Source of the DNA: JOPF133 sp052144935
GTDB taxonomy: Bacteria; Acidobacteriota; Terriglobia; Bryobacterales; Bryobacteraceae
Direction: 5' to 3'
Assembly (NCBI GenBank): GCA_052144935.1
Contig: JBKQPR010000291.1
Coordinates: forward strand, 1 to 54,287
Length of the DNA stretch: 54,287 bases
The notes beneath the pieces were generated by a model, which was not told the DNA's origin, searched no databases, and saw only the letters and a program-made list of their open reading frames with translations. Positions 24,098 through 33,325 of the stretch are shown here, piece after piece. Every line of letters starts with the position of its first letter. The first letter of the stretch is position 1. The translations under genes were made by a program, and so were the position numbers.

Positions 24098-26293
24098 TTT
24101 GCCGCCGTCAGTCTACGCCGCGCCTCAGCCCATTCAGTTCACTTTCGCGAAACGGGCGCGCGCCGCCGCAACTCCCCGAACCAATCCACCACCGCTTCCA
24201 ATCTTGCGCTCTCCGCGGCCGTATCGGAGTTCACGATCAGCAGGGCGCGCTTACCGTTGGGCGCCATGTCCGAATACCCTGCCGGAAATGGTCTGAAAAG
24301 GACTTGCGGCTGACCCACCTGGAACGTGGGGCTGGTTTGCACCTCCACCACGGCCAGCTCATTCGCACCCGTCCGGTAAAAAAATCTCTCGGCCATACCA
24401 GCGCGGGTGATTGCCACCCTGTGTCGAAATCAGCTTCTTCCCTTCCAGCCCGGGAAATGGCCGCACGTAGACCTCGTAGCGCCCCGTCTCATCGGATTGG
24501 TACGCCACCCACCGCCCGTCGGGCGAAGAAACCACATCCTCCTCATTGAAGGAACTCTCCAGAACCAGGCGGGGCTTGCTTTCGCCACCTCGCCCCGGCG
24601 CGGGCAGCATCCAGATGTGACCCTTCCCGTCCGGGCCGAGTTGATAGTAGAACAGCGTTTGGCCGTCCGGCGTCCATGCGCCTGGAATTGCTGTCGCCTC
24701 GGTTGCCAGGAGCAACTCCGGCTTGCCGGTTCCATCCGCCGCGGCCCAGTATATGCCGCTATTTGCCGGCCGCTGGGACATGAACGCGACGCGGTGTCCG
24801 GCGTCCAGGCTGGGAAGGTATTCGACCCTTCGGAGGTGAGCCGCGTGGAGACGCCGCGCGCCAGCTCCACAACCCAGATATCGCTGTTCCCGGAACCACT
24901 GGTGGACTGCGAGCCGGCGATCTCCACGGCGGCGCGGTCGCCGTCCGGTGAAACGCGCGGTATTCTGTAGTCCCGCGGGGGCACGTTTATGGGTTGCCGG
25001 TTCCCCCTGCGGTCCGCCCACACCAGCGATCGGCCCGCACCCTGCGAAGCGTCTGGCCGGTACACCAACAGGCCGGAATCGGCCACGGCATAATCGGCCC
25101 GTCCCGACGTGCCCGTGAGATATGACGCAACACCCTCGACCACCGGAGCCTCCGCGCCCGTGACTGCCATGCGCTTCACGTCGAATGGTACGGCGAGCAG
25201 CGTGCCTCCGCGCGCATACACCAGGTGGCCCGTGGGAATATAGCGCGCATCCGACCCTCCCTTCACCAATACGCGGTAGCCGCCCTTTTTCAGATCGAGC
25301 ACCGCGATCTGCGAGGTGTCGTAGCCCGTGCCCGTGGCGATGGTGAACAGCACTGCCCGGCCGCCAGGCAGCCACTGCGGGTGCCGATGAGTGGTTTCCC
25401 CCTTCTTGGCATCCGGCGTGGTGAGGGTCTGGGGAGCGCCACCCGCGGCAGCGACCCGCAGCAGACCCTTGCCCGTGACTCCTCCGAGAAGGATGGTGTC
25501 GGCGGCGCCCCAGCTCGCCCCATAAACCGCGGTACCGTCGCAGAGCGTGATGGGCGTTCCTCCGGTCACTGGGATTTTCTTGACCTTCAGCGGAGGGGGA
25601 CCGAAGGTGTAAACCAGCCACTGCCCGTCCGGCGAAAAAGAGGGACCAGCGCCGCCCTCGCTGCCCGGAATCGGCTTCGCCTCGAGCTGGTCCATCATGC
25701 GCAGCATCAGGAGCGGCACGCCCTGGCCCGGCGTATGATCCGTATACGCCATCCTCGTGCCGTCGCGTGAAAGGGCAACCATGGGAGCGATTGACGTTGC
25801 CGGCAAAGGGATGGTCCACCGTATGACGGGACCGGGCGCCGGCGGCTTGGTGTGCAGCCACCCCCAGGTGGCGAGGCCCGCGAGCAACGCGGCCGCCGCC
25901 GGCCACCAAAACCGATGGCCTCCGCCACGCGCGGCCGGCGCGGAGGGCGCCTCTTCCAACAGCTTCCAGGCGTCGCCGATGTCGCGTAGCCGGTTCTTGG
26001 GGTCTTTTTCCAGGCAGCTCCTGAGCAGCCGCCGCACCTGCGGAGGAACACCCTCCAGCCGCGGCTCCTCCTTCACCACCGCCGCCAGCGTCTCCGTCAG
26101 GTCCTCGCCCTGGAACAGCAACCGGCCGGTCAGCAGCTCGTACAGCACCACGCCGAAGGCCCAGATATCCGCGCGCTTGTCCACGGTTTTGCCGCGCGCC
26201 TGCTCGGGGGACATGTAGGCGGCGGTACCCAGGATCACGCCCGCGCGCGTGGGCGAGATCGTCAGGGTGGGCGAACTCTGCGGGTCGGATTCA

Positions 26294-26307
26294 CAGGCTG
26301 ATGCCTG
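26294..26307. repeat. Small in-frame hairpin repeat in the kinase 3 activation segment
   Basis: CAGGC TGAT GCCTG within a 45-bp unit encoding AQASACESDPQSSPT. The same unit is present at 31395-31440 in kinase 1 but not in the kinase 2 half of the fusion. Confidence 0.6.
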
Positions 26308-26337
26308 CGCCACCGCCGCCAGGCCGAAATCCAGCAC

Positions 26338-26770
26338 CTTCACGCGGCGCTCGGGAGTGACCTTCACATTCGCCGGCTTCAGGTCGCGATGCACGATGCC
26401 CTTCTCGTGCGCCGCCTCCAGCGCGTCGGCGATCTGCGCGGCGTAAGCCAGCGCGGCATCGAGCGGCAGCGGTCCGCGCTGCACGATTTCGGCCAGCGTC
26501 TCGCCCTCCACCAGCTCCATCACCAGCGCGCCCTCTTCCACGCCGTAGATGGTGGCGATGTTGGGATGGTTGAGGGCGGCCAGGACCTCGGCCTCGCGGG
26601 TGAAGCGGGCCAGGCGCTCGGGATCGCGGGCGAAGGCCGCGGGCAGCACCTTGATCGCTACGTCGCGCTTCAGCTTGGTGTCGCGGGCGCGGTAGACCTC
26701 GCCCATGCCGCCCGCGCCGAGCGGCCCGACAATCTCGTAGTGTCCCAGACGCATCCCGGGAGTCAGTGCC
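26338..26770 (-). repeat. Kinase-domain direct repeat, copy in kinase 3
   Basis: About 430 bp coding for the N-lobe and catalytic loop are nearly identical to 29038-29470, same orientation, 2.7 kb apart. Long identical tracts of this kind favour recombination and can also mislead assembly. Confidence 0.8.
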
Positions 26771-26774
26771 ATAT

Positions 26775-29700
26775 TCACCTCTTCAGCGCTGCGGCGAAGT
26801 TGAGCACCACGTTGAACGTCTCCGGCCCGTTCTGAGCGGGCGGCATGAGCGCCACAAAGCGCTTCCCGTCCGGCGCCATGGCAGGCACGCCGCTCGCGGC
26901 CGCGGGCAATGCGAACAGCACGACCGGCGGCGCGGCGTGAAAGGACGGTTGGGTCGAAATCTCCACCGACATCACGGTTTTCCGGTCGGGCGCAAGATAG
27001 ACCAGCTCCTTCCCATCTTCGCGCCACCTCGGGACGCTCCCGCCGCCGTTCGAAACCAGCCGGTGCGCGGTGGCCTCCGGCTTGCCATCCGCGCCAAGCA
27101 CAAACTCACGCACGTATACTTCGTTGCGTCCAGATTCGTCCGACACATAGGCGATCCAGCGGCCATCCGGCGAGAACTGCCCATCGGTTTCGTTGGCCGC
27201 GCTTCCCTGAAACAGCACCGGCGTTCCCGCGCCCGCCGTGCCCGTTGGGACGGGAAGGATCCACAAGTCGCTCCTGGTCTTTGGTTCCACGACCGAATAC
27301 AGCAGGAAGCGTCCATCCCTCGACCAGCTCGACGGAAACTTGGGCCGGTCCGATTTCAGGAGGATCTCTTCGTCCCGGGCGCCGCTGGCCACCTTCCGAT
27401 ACAGATTGAGGACGACGCCATCGCGGTTGGACGAAAAGACGAGGCGGCTGCCATCTGGCGACCATACCGGATCGAAATCCTGGGCGCCGCCAAACGTAAA
27501 CTTCGGGGCCACGCCATTCCGTGTGAGATCCAGCAGCCAGAGGTTCGCCTTGGACCCGCCCGGCATTCGGCGGGCCACGGCGAGCTGCTTTCCGTCCGGA
27601 GAAAAGGCCGGCACTCCCGTGAAGTCCCCCGGTTCTCCCAGTCTTCCCAGGCTTTTGCCCTGCCGGTCAAACAAGGTTAATTCGAGGTTCTGACCGTTGG
27701 CGCCGCTGAGGTACACCAAGGTTCCATTGGCCGAGGCGGAGAAGAACCCGAATCCCAGGTAAGCGCCAACCTGCTCCGCCACCGGCACCGCGTCGCCGGC
27801 CACCTCCATCCGGGCCAGGTCGAACGGCTGCGCCAACAGGGCGCCCTCGCGCAACAGCAGCAACTCCCCGATGCTTCCTTCCGCCGGGGGCAAAAATACT
27901 GGTCCGTAGTCGGAGAGGGCCACCCGCCGAGTCGCTTGCCGATCGGGCTTCGCGTCCAGCGAGCCAAGGTAGATGCCGCTGTACTCGGGCGCGCTGGAGG
28001 TCCGCAGGTACAGGAAATGGCGTCCGTCCGGCAGGAAGAACGGAAACCGGTGATTCTCCTGCGCGGAAGCATCTACCGTGGTAACCGGTACGGCCGTGCC
28101 CCCCGCGGCAGACACCTGCAGCAACGGGCCACTGCTATTTCCGAGCAGGATCACGCCGTCGCGGTTCCACGCTCCTCCCGGCGCGTTGTTGGACGGGTTG
28201 CACAGGGTTTGCGGCGGGCCGCCGGTGACCGCAATCTTCTTGAGCGCGGTGCCGCCTGCATTGAAAACGAGCCACCGGCTGTCGGGCGACCAAAAGGGCG
28301 GCGTAACCACCTCAGAGGCTAATTCGGCGCCCGGCAGCGGCCGGGACTCGAGAGTGTCCATAGCGCGCACCCAAAGGCGTGGCGCGCTGGCGGCGTCTCT
28401 GGCGTAATACGCCAGCTTGCTGCCATCGGGGGACAGGGCGATTCCCGGATCTACCAGCAGGGTTGTCTTCTCCGGCAACGGAATCTGGAAGCGGACCAGC
28501 TTGCCCGGCGGCGGCGCGGCCACCGGCAAGCGGAAGTAGATCAGGGCAACGGATGCCAGGGCGAAGGCGAAGGCGGCCGCCAAACCCAAGGCGAGGCGAC
28601 GCATGCGATCCGCCTGCGCGTGCGCTGCCCGCACCGCTTCCGCCTGCCCGTTCTCCAGCGCCCACCGCACATCCCCCATGCTGCCGCAGCGTTTGCGCGG
28701 GTCCTTGCTCAGGCAGCGCCCGACCGCCGTCCGCACCTGCGCCGGCAGCACCGTCAAATCCGGCTGCTCCTTCACCACGGACGCCAGAATATCCGTCACC
28801 GTATCGCCCGCGAAGGCCGCCCGCCCCGCCAGCATCTCGTACAGCACCGCGCCGAAGGCCCACACATCGGTGCGCTTATCCACCGGAGAGCCGCGCGCCT
28901 GCTCCGGACTCATATACGCCGCCGTCCCCAGGATCATCCCCGCGCGCGTCGGCGAGATGGTCAGGGTCGGCGAGTCGGTCGGGTCGCCGGCCGCGCTGGC
29001 GCTCGCCGTTTGCATCACCGCCGCCAGCCCGAAGTCCAGCACCTTGACGCGCCGCTCGGGAGTGACCTTCACATTCGCCGGCTTCAGGTCGCGATGCACG
29101 ATGCCCTTCTCGTGCGCCGCCTCCAGCGCATCGGCGATCTGCCCGGCGTAGGCCAGCGCGGTATCCAGCGGCAGAGGTCCGCGCTGCACAATTTCGGCGA
29201 GCGTCTCGCCCTCCACCAGCTCCATCACCAGCGCGCCCTCTTCCACCCCGTAGATGGTGGCGATGTTGGGATGGTTGAGGGCGGCCAGGACCTCGGCCTC
29301 GCGGGTGAAACGGGCCAGGCGCTCGGGATCGCGGGCGAAAGCCGCGGGCAAGACCTTGAGCGCCACGTCGCGCTTCAGCTTGGTGTCGCGGGCGCGGTAG
29401 ACCTCGCCCATGCCGCCCGCGCCGAGCGGCCCGACAATCTCGTAGTGCCCCACCCGGCTGCCCGGAGTCGGCTGCGAGCCGCCCGTACTGGAGATGCGCA
29501 CCTTCTCCGGCCCCGCCGGGTAGGACTGCACGTACACTTCGTTGCCGTTGGCCGCCTCGTTGGAGGTGTAAGCCACCCAGCGCCCGTCGGGCGAGAACTG
29601 GCACTGCGTGGTGCTGAACGGAGTTTCCAGATAGGGCGCCGCCTGGCGATGGGCGGGATCGCCGTCCAGGCCGGAGAGCACCCACAGACTGAGGACGCGT

Positions 29701-31880
29701 TTGGCATCGGAGCGCACGTACATCAGGCTGCGGCCGTCGGGCGACCAGTCGCACGGCCGCTCCACCCCGCCGGTCTTGGGAATGCGCTCCTCCTTCCCGG
29801 CGCCGCTGGAACTCTTGACGAACAGCTCGTCTCCGCCGCCACGGCTCGATGCGTAGGCCAGGCGGCTGCCATCGGGTGCCCAGGCGGGGTCCAGGTCCGC
29901 GGCTTGGTCGAAGGTGAAACGCGTGGGAATGCCGCGCGCGGTGTCGATCAGCCAAATGTCCAGGTGGTTGGACTGGTCGCTTTGGGAGACTGCGGCGCGC
30001 GCTCCGTCCCGCGACAGCGCCACGTTGTTATAGCTGCCCAGCGCGCCGAGGGTTCCCAGCGGCTTCCCTGAACGGTCGAACCACGTCAGTTGCGTATCCT
30101 CGGTGCCGCCCACACCCGGATAGTAGGCCAGCGCTCCGTTTTCCGAGGTGCTGAAGGCGGCGTACGAACGATCCATCCTGACTCGTTCGGCGATGGGGAA
30201 GGCATCCCCCATCACATTCAGCGCCTTCGGATCGAAGGGCTGGGCCATCAGGGTCTGATCCCGCACGAACAGCAGATGTCCCGCTGTGCCGCGTTCCACC
30301 GGGGGCGTATAGCGGAACCCGCGATTGGTAGTAACCAGGCGCCGCTTCAGCGATCCGTCCAGCGAGCCGACATAGATCCCGCTGTTTTCGAGGCTGGCAG
30401 CAGAAACCACCAGGTACAGAAATTGGCGCCCGCCGGGAAGGATCTGCGGATAGGAGTGGAAGGTCTCGCCGTGCGCGGTATCCAGCCTCGTGACTTGAAC
30501 GGGGTCGCCGCCGGCCTGCCCCACACGGAAGAGACCTTCGGAGCTGCCCAGGAAGATCTCCCCTTCACGGGTCCAATCGCCGCCCGGAATCCCCAACCCG
30601 CCCGGCATCCCCGACCCCGACCCGGGCAAACTCGGCAAACTCGCGAGCGTTTGGACAGGTCCGCCGGAAGGCGCGATCTTCTTTAGCTTTTGGTCGGCGG
30701 AGGAGAACGCGAGGAATCGGCTGTCGGGCGACCAGAAGGGGAAAACGGCCCCCGCGGTTCCCGCCAGCGGACGCGCCTCCAGCGAATCCAGCGCGCGGAT
30801 CCACAGTTGCGACGGCCCGTCCTTGGCCCGCGCCACGAAGGCGAGCTGGCGGCCATCGGGCGAGAGCGCCATGAACCCCGAGCCGAACGAGCCTCCCTCC
30901 TGCGGCGCAACCTCGAAGCGCACCGCGGCGGGGGGCGGCGGCGCAGGCACGGAGAAGCGGAAGTAGATCAAGGCAGCCGATGCCAAGGCGAAGGCGAAAG
31001 CTGCCCCCAGGCCCAAGGCGAGGCGGCGCTTGCGATCCGCCTGCGCGTGCGCCGCCTCCGCCGCGTCCGCCTGCCCGCCCTCCAGCGCCCAGCGCACGTC
31101 CCCGATGCTGCCCCAGCGTTTGCGCACGTCCTTGCTCAGGCACCGCTGGACCGCCGTCCGCACCGGCTCCGGCAGCACCGTGAGATCCGGCTGCTCCTTC
31201 ATCACCGACGCCAGAATGTCCGTGACGGTCTCGCCCGCGAAGGCCGCCCGGCCGGTCAGCAGCTCGTACAGCACCACGCCGAAGGCCCAGATGTCGGCGC
31301 GCCGGTCCACCGGTGTGCCGCGCGCCTGCTCCGGACTCATATACGCCGCGGTGCCCAGGATCATTCCCGCGCGGGTGGGCGAGATCGTAATAGTGGGCGA
31401 ACTCTGCGGGTCGGATTCGCAGGCTGAAGCCTGCGCCACCAGCGCCAAGCCGAAATCCAGCACCTTCACCGTGCCGGGGCGCCCGCTCGCGGGCCCCGTG
31501 ATTTTGATGTTGGCCGGCTTGAGATCGCGATGCACGATGCCCTTCTCGTGCGCCGCTTCCAGCGCGTCGGCGACCTGCCGCGCGATGCGCAGAGCTTCAT
31601 CGAGCGGCAGCGGCCCCTTGGGCGATTCCCCCTCGATCAGCTCCATCACCAGGTAGTTGGGGCCGACGTCGTAGAGGGTGCAGATGTTGGGATGGTTCAA
31701 CGCGGCGACGGCGCGGGCCTCGCGCTCGAAGCGGTCGGAGAATCTTTCCTGCGAGACCTTGATGGCGACATCGCGGTTGAGGCGCGGATCGCGGGCGCGG
31801 TACACCTGGCCCATGCCGCCCGCGCCGATGAGCTCGATGATTTCGTAGGGCCCGAGCCGCTCTCCTACGGTGAGTGCCAT
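26775..31880 (-). CDS. Double receptor kinase: kinase-TM-PD40-kinase-TM-PD40 fusion
   Basis: 1701 residues, uninterrupted. First unit: kinase 10-265 (GAGGMGQVYRARDPRLNRDV, HRDLKPANIKI, DFGLAL, AYMSPEQARGTPVDRRADIW), membrane helix about 290-308 (LGLGAAFAFALASAALIYF), PD40 propeller to about 800 (FMALSPDGRQLAFVARA, PAWAPDGSRLAYASSRG). The first propeller stops at ISSTGGSQP and runs straight into TPGSRVGHYEIVGPLGAGG, which is the start of a second kinase (about 803-1065, HRDLKPANVKV, DFGLAAV) lacking only its initial Met region. A second helix (about 1095-1113) and a second propeller (to AALKR) follow. Single kinases of this family are about 850-900 residues. The fusion therefore looks like a deletion between neighbours that removed the last blade of the first and the start codon of the second. 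Both kinase domains keep Lys, HRD Asp and DFG. ATG 31880 has only a weak ribosome site. Topology: two cytoplasmic kinases and two periplasmic propellers tethered in one chain. Confidence 0.85.
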   Translation of the reverse strand: MALTVGERLGPYEIIELIGAGGMGQVYRARDPRLNRDVAIKVSQERFSDRFEREARAVAALNHPNICTLYDVGPNYLVMELIEGESPKGPLPLDEALRIARQVADALEAAHEKGIVHRDLKPANIKITGPASGRPGTVKVLDFGLALVAQASACESDPQSSPTITISPTRAGMILGTAAYMSPEQARGTPVDRRADIWAFGVVLYELLTGRAAFAGETVTDILASVMKEQPDLTVLPEPVRTAVQRCLSKDVRKRWGSIGDVRWALEGGQADAAEAAHAQADRKRRLALGLGAAFAFALASAALIYFRFSVPAPPPPAAVRFEVAPQEGGSFGSGFMALSPDGRQLAFVARAKDGPSQLWIRALDSLEARPLAGTAGAVFPFWSPDSRFLAFSSADQKLKKIAPSGGPVQTLASLPSLPGSGSGMPGGLGIPGGDWTREGEIFLGSSEGLFRVGQAGGDPVQVTRLDTAHGETFHSYPQILPGGRQFLYLVVSAASLENSGIYVGSLDGSLKRRLVTTNRGFRYTPPVERGTAGHLLFVRDQTLMAQPFDPKALNVMGDAFPIAERVRMDRSYAAFSTSENGALAYYPGVGGTEDTQLTWFDRSGKPLGTLGALGSYNNVALSRDGARAAVSQSDQSNHLDIWLIDTARGIPTRFTFDQAADLDPAWAPDGSRLAYASSRGGGDELFVKSSSGAGKEERIPKTGGVERPCDWSPDGRSLMYVRSDAKRVLSLWVLSGLDGDPAHRQAAPYLETPFSTTQCQFSPDGRWVAYTSNEAANGNEVYVQSYPAGPEKVRISSTGGSQPTPGSRVGHYEIVGPLGAGGMGEVYRARDTKLKRDVALKVLPAAFARDPERLARFTREAEVLAALNHPNIATIYGVEEGALVMELVEGETLAEIVQRGPLPLDTALAYAGQIADALEAAHEKGIVHRDLKPANVKVTPERRVKVLDFGLAAVMQTASASAAGDPTDSPTLTISPTRAGMILGTAAYMSPEQARGSPVDKRTDVWAFGAVLYEMLAGRAAFAGDTVTDILASVVKEQPDLTVLPAQVRTAVGRCLSKDPRKRCGSMGDVRWALENGQAEAVRAAHAQADRMRRLALGLAAAFAFALASVALIYFRLPVAAPPPGKLVRFQIPLPEKTTLLVDPGIALSPDGSKLAYYARDAASAPRLWVRAMDTLESRPLPGAELASEVVTPPFWSPDSRWLVFNAGGTALKKIAVTGGPPQTLCNPSNNAPGGAWNRDGVILLGNSSGPLLQVSAAGGTAVPVTTVDASAQENHRFPFFLPDGRHFLYLRTSSAPEYSGIYLGSLDAKPDRQATRRVALSDYGPVFLPPAEGSIGELLLLREGALLAQPFDLARMEVAGDAVPVAEQVGAYLGFGFFSASANGTLVYLSGANGQNLELTLFDRQGKSLGRLGEPGDFTGVPAFSPDGKQLAVARRMPGGSKANLWLLDLTRNGVAPKFTFGGAQDFDPVWSPDGSRLVFSSNRDGVVLNLYRKVASGARDEEILLKSDRPKFPSSWSRDGRFLLYSVVEPKTRSDLWILPVPTGTAGAGTPVLFQGSAANETDGQFSPDGRWIAYVSDESGRNEVYVREFVLGADGKPEATAHRLVSNGGGSVPRWREDGKELVYLAPDRKTVMSVEISTQPSFHAAPPVVLFALPAAASGVPAMAPDGKRFVALMPPAQNGPETFNVVLNFAAALKR
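29038..29470 (-). repeat. Kinase-domain direct repeat, copy in the fusion protein
   Basis: Partner of 26338-26770; it encodes the second kinase N-lobe and catalytic loop of the fused protein. The boundary at about 29470 coincides with the fusion junction. Confidence 0.8.
31418..31435. repeat. Small in-frame hairpin repeat in the kinase 1 activation segment
   Basis: CGCAGGC TGAA GCCTGCG, a perfect stem of seven pairs with a 4-nt loop, inside the unit encoding AQASACESDPQSSPT between the DFG and SPE motifs. It is the better-paired copy of the unit at 26294. Confidence 0.65.
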
Positions 31881-31905
31881 CCGGCCGATCCAGGTACGAT
31901 TCTAC

Positions 31906-31990
31906 TACTTCGCCGGCACAGGACCCCGCCGTTCCACGCGCTATTGCAAGGTGCCCGCGGCAGTCGCGCTCGGCCCGGCTGATCGGCGGA
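31906..31990 (-). pseudogene. Remnant related to the 3' end of the M14 peptidase gene
   Basis: On the minus strand, ISRAERD, a one-base slip, then AAGTLQ, a stop, RVERRGPVPAK and two stops. The live peptidase ends IARTEREAAGTVQWRVERPR PVLAKQ (34504-34580). At DNA level, for example, GTTCCACGCGCTATTGCA (31931-31948) matches GTTCCACGCGCCATTGCA (34533-34550) with one change, and the match extends over about 70 bp at roughly 80 percent by eye. The remnant lies on the far side of the ATPase/DUF4276/UPF0158 cassette in the same orientation, so the cassette is bracketed by related sequence. The rest of 31881-32146 holds nothing else I can name. Confidence 0.6.
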
Positions 31991-32146
31991 TCGGCCGGAA
32001 GCAGTGCGCCGCCGAAACCGGCCCCACAATCGGCCGAGCACGTCAAAACTGGCGGAATCCCGGTTGGAGCGGCGTGGCATGATGCACTGCAATCGCCCCG
32101 CCGGTCCGTGGGAGTCGCCGCGGAAGATTCCAGCGCGGAGATTCAT

Positions 32147-32635
32147 TTACTCCCAAACAATATGATGCTCTTTGCACCACCGGATTGCAGTCTGTCTCAG
32201 GGCCTCGGCGCGGAAGGCAAACCAGGCTTGTTCGATGCGGTGACGCCGAAGCGTGTCCTTGAACATCCGGAATGCCCCGCGGCCGTGGATAGCGTGCAGA
32301 AGATCTTCACGAATCCTGTCGGACTTCACCGAGTCCGCGAACTCCTCCATGATCGCCCACTCATGAACCTCATACTTAGTGGGAAGCTTCAGAAAGCTGA
32401 CGCCGAAGCCAAAAACGACTTGCTTGGCGATTTCCCATTCCGGTTCCTGCCATGCCGGAAGATCGGGTTTCTCATCGTCGTCGTACTCCTCCACCACACC
32501 CAGAAGGTCTCTGGAGACGTCCACCTGGCCAGTGTCGAGATTCAGGAAGCTGGGGCGCTCATCCATCTGTATCTCCAGAGCGTCGACGATGTCTTTCAAG
32601 CGAGCGGTTGCGGGCATGAGCCTCAAGACCATCAT
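32147..32635 (-). CDS. UPF0158-family protein
   Basis: 162 residues; the frame begins with two Met codons (AGGA four bases upstream). Met 7 (MPATARLKDIV, 32617) is an alternative start matching the usual family N-terminus. The opening LKDIVDALEIQMDERPSFLN LDTG is the signature of UPF0158. The rest has an acidic loop (VVEEYDDDEKPDLPAW), FLKLPTKYEVHEWAIMEEF and a C-terminal RGAFRMFKDTLRRHRIEQAW with WCKEHHIVWE. Family members are small soluble proteins of unknown function, often scattered in variable DNA. The gene is third in a minus-strand run, 18 bp after the DUF4276 gene. Confidence 0.85.
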   Translation of the reverse strand: MMVLRLMPATARLKDIVDALEIQMDERPSFLNLDTGQVDVSRDLLGVVEEYDDDEKPDLPAWQEPEWEIAKQVVFGFGVSFLKLPTKYEVHEWAIMEEFADSVKSDRIREDLLHAIHGRGAFRMFKDTLRRHRIEQAWFAFRAEALRQTAIRWCKEHHIVWE

Positions 32636-32653
32636 ACTGTCCTGGTCGTGTGG

Positions 32654-33325
32654 CTACGGGTCCGGAAGCGTCTCAAGCTGCTCGATCCAATTTCGAAAAT
32701 GTGGACATTCCCGGCGCATCCTCTCGACGCCAACGGCTCTCGCGGCGAGCGTTCCCTGGATGACTTTCCGATAGGCGGAGTAAATCGCCAGGATGCGTTT
32801 GGAAGGTGCGGTCTCGGGGCTGTCATCGATGTCCTCCGGCGTCGGAAAATGACTCCGAATTTGATGGAACCGATCGGCCAGGTCGGGCTGCGTAAGTGCT
32901 TGAGCGAGGGCGTCCGGATCGCTAAATAGCAGCCCTTCGTATTCGTGCAGTGAGAGATATGGGATCAGGCGAACATCGGGACGGAAATCGGGAATCCGGC
33001 CGCAGATATCTTCCTTGATCGCGCGCTCGATATGTTCGACCTTTTGGAGATTGGCAAGATGCGCGGGCGGCGGCGTGCCTGGAAAGCCTTGCCCCAAACC
33101 ATAGAAATCGATCATGGTGGAACAATAGGCCGTTGGGTCTTGCTTGAGTTGCCTCAGCAAATCTTTCTGGACCCTGGCATAATTCGGCCTGCCGCCCTTG
33201 TGACCCGGAACGCCCAGAATGATCGGAGTCAAACAAACCTGGCGGGTCCAAAGGGCTTCGGCCAAGGGTCCAGCGACAAACGATTCCTCCGTTGCTCCCT
33301 CTACGATGACGACTACGCGGCTCAC
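32654..33325 (-). CDS. DUF4276 protein (TOPRIM-like, ATPase partner)
   Basis: 223 residues. The N-terminus VVVIVEGATEESFVAGPLAE has the VEGxTE motif of DUF4276, comparable to the first acidic motif of OLD/TOPRIM nucleases. Next come KGGRPNYARVQKDLLRQLKQ, STMIDFYGLGQGFPG (Asp) and LIPYLSLHEYEGLLFSDPDA, all family-typical. ATG 33325 overlaps the ATPase stop by four bases (ATGA), so the two are co-translated. DUF4276 genes are usually paired with an SMC/RecF-like ATPase in phage-defence neighbourhoods. An ATPase sensor plus nuclease effector is the obvious model by analogy with OLD, Gabija and PARIS; this is inference. Confidence 0.8.
   Translation of the reverse strand: MSRVVVIVEGATEESFVAGPLAEALWTRQVCLTPIILGVPGHKGGRPNYARVQKDLLRQLKQDPTAYCSTMIDFYGLGQGFPGTPPPAHLANLQKVEHIERAIKEDICGRIPDFRPDVRLIPYLSLHEYEGLLFSDPDALAQALTQPDLADRFHQIRSHFPTPEDIDDSPETAPSKRILAIYSAYRKVIQGTLAARAVGVERMRRECPHFRNWIEQLETLPDP

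Larger units (their letters stand above)
24139..26772 (-). pseudogene. PD40 receptor-type Ser/Thr kinase (third in the array), two frameshifts
   Basis: Starts at ATG 26772 (GAGGTG three bases upstream), 2 bp after the stop of the preceding kinase gene. Kinase about 10-270: GAGGMGEVYRARDTKLKRDV, AIKVL, HRDLKPANVKV, DFGLA and AYMSPEQARGKTVDKRADIW. One membrane helix follows (FWWPAAAALLAGLATWGWL), then TolB/PD40 blades (PSFSPDGQWLVYTFG, HPQWLPGGRAVLFTI). The frame breaks at about 24800 inside FPAWTPD and continues as HRVAFMSQRPANSGIYWAAA. It breaks again at a run of seven A (24378-24384) and continues as FYRTGANELAVVEVQTSP to TGA 24141-24139. Without the two indels the protein would be about 877 residues. 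Such kinases sense periplasmic signals through the propeller. The indels may be real (slippage in the A run) or sequence errors; the kinase domain is intact. Confidence 0.85.
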
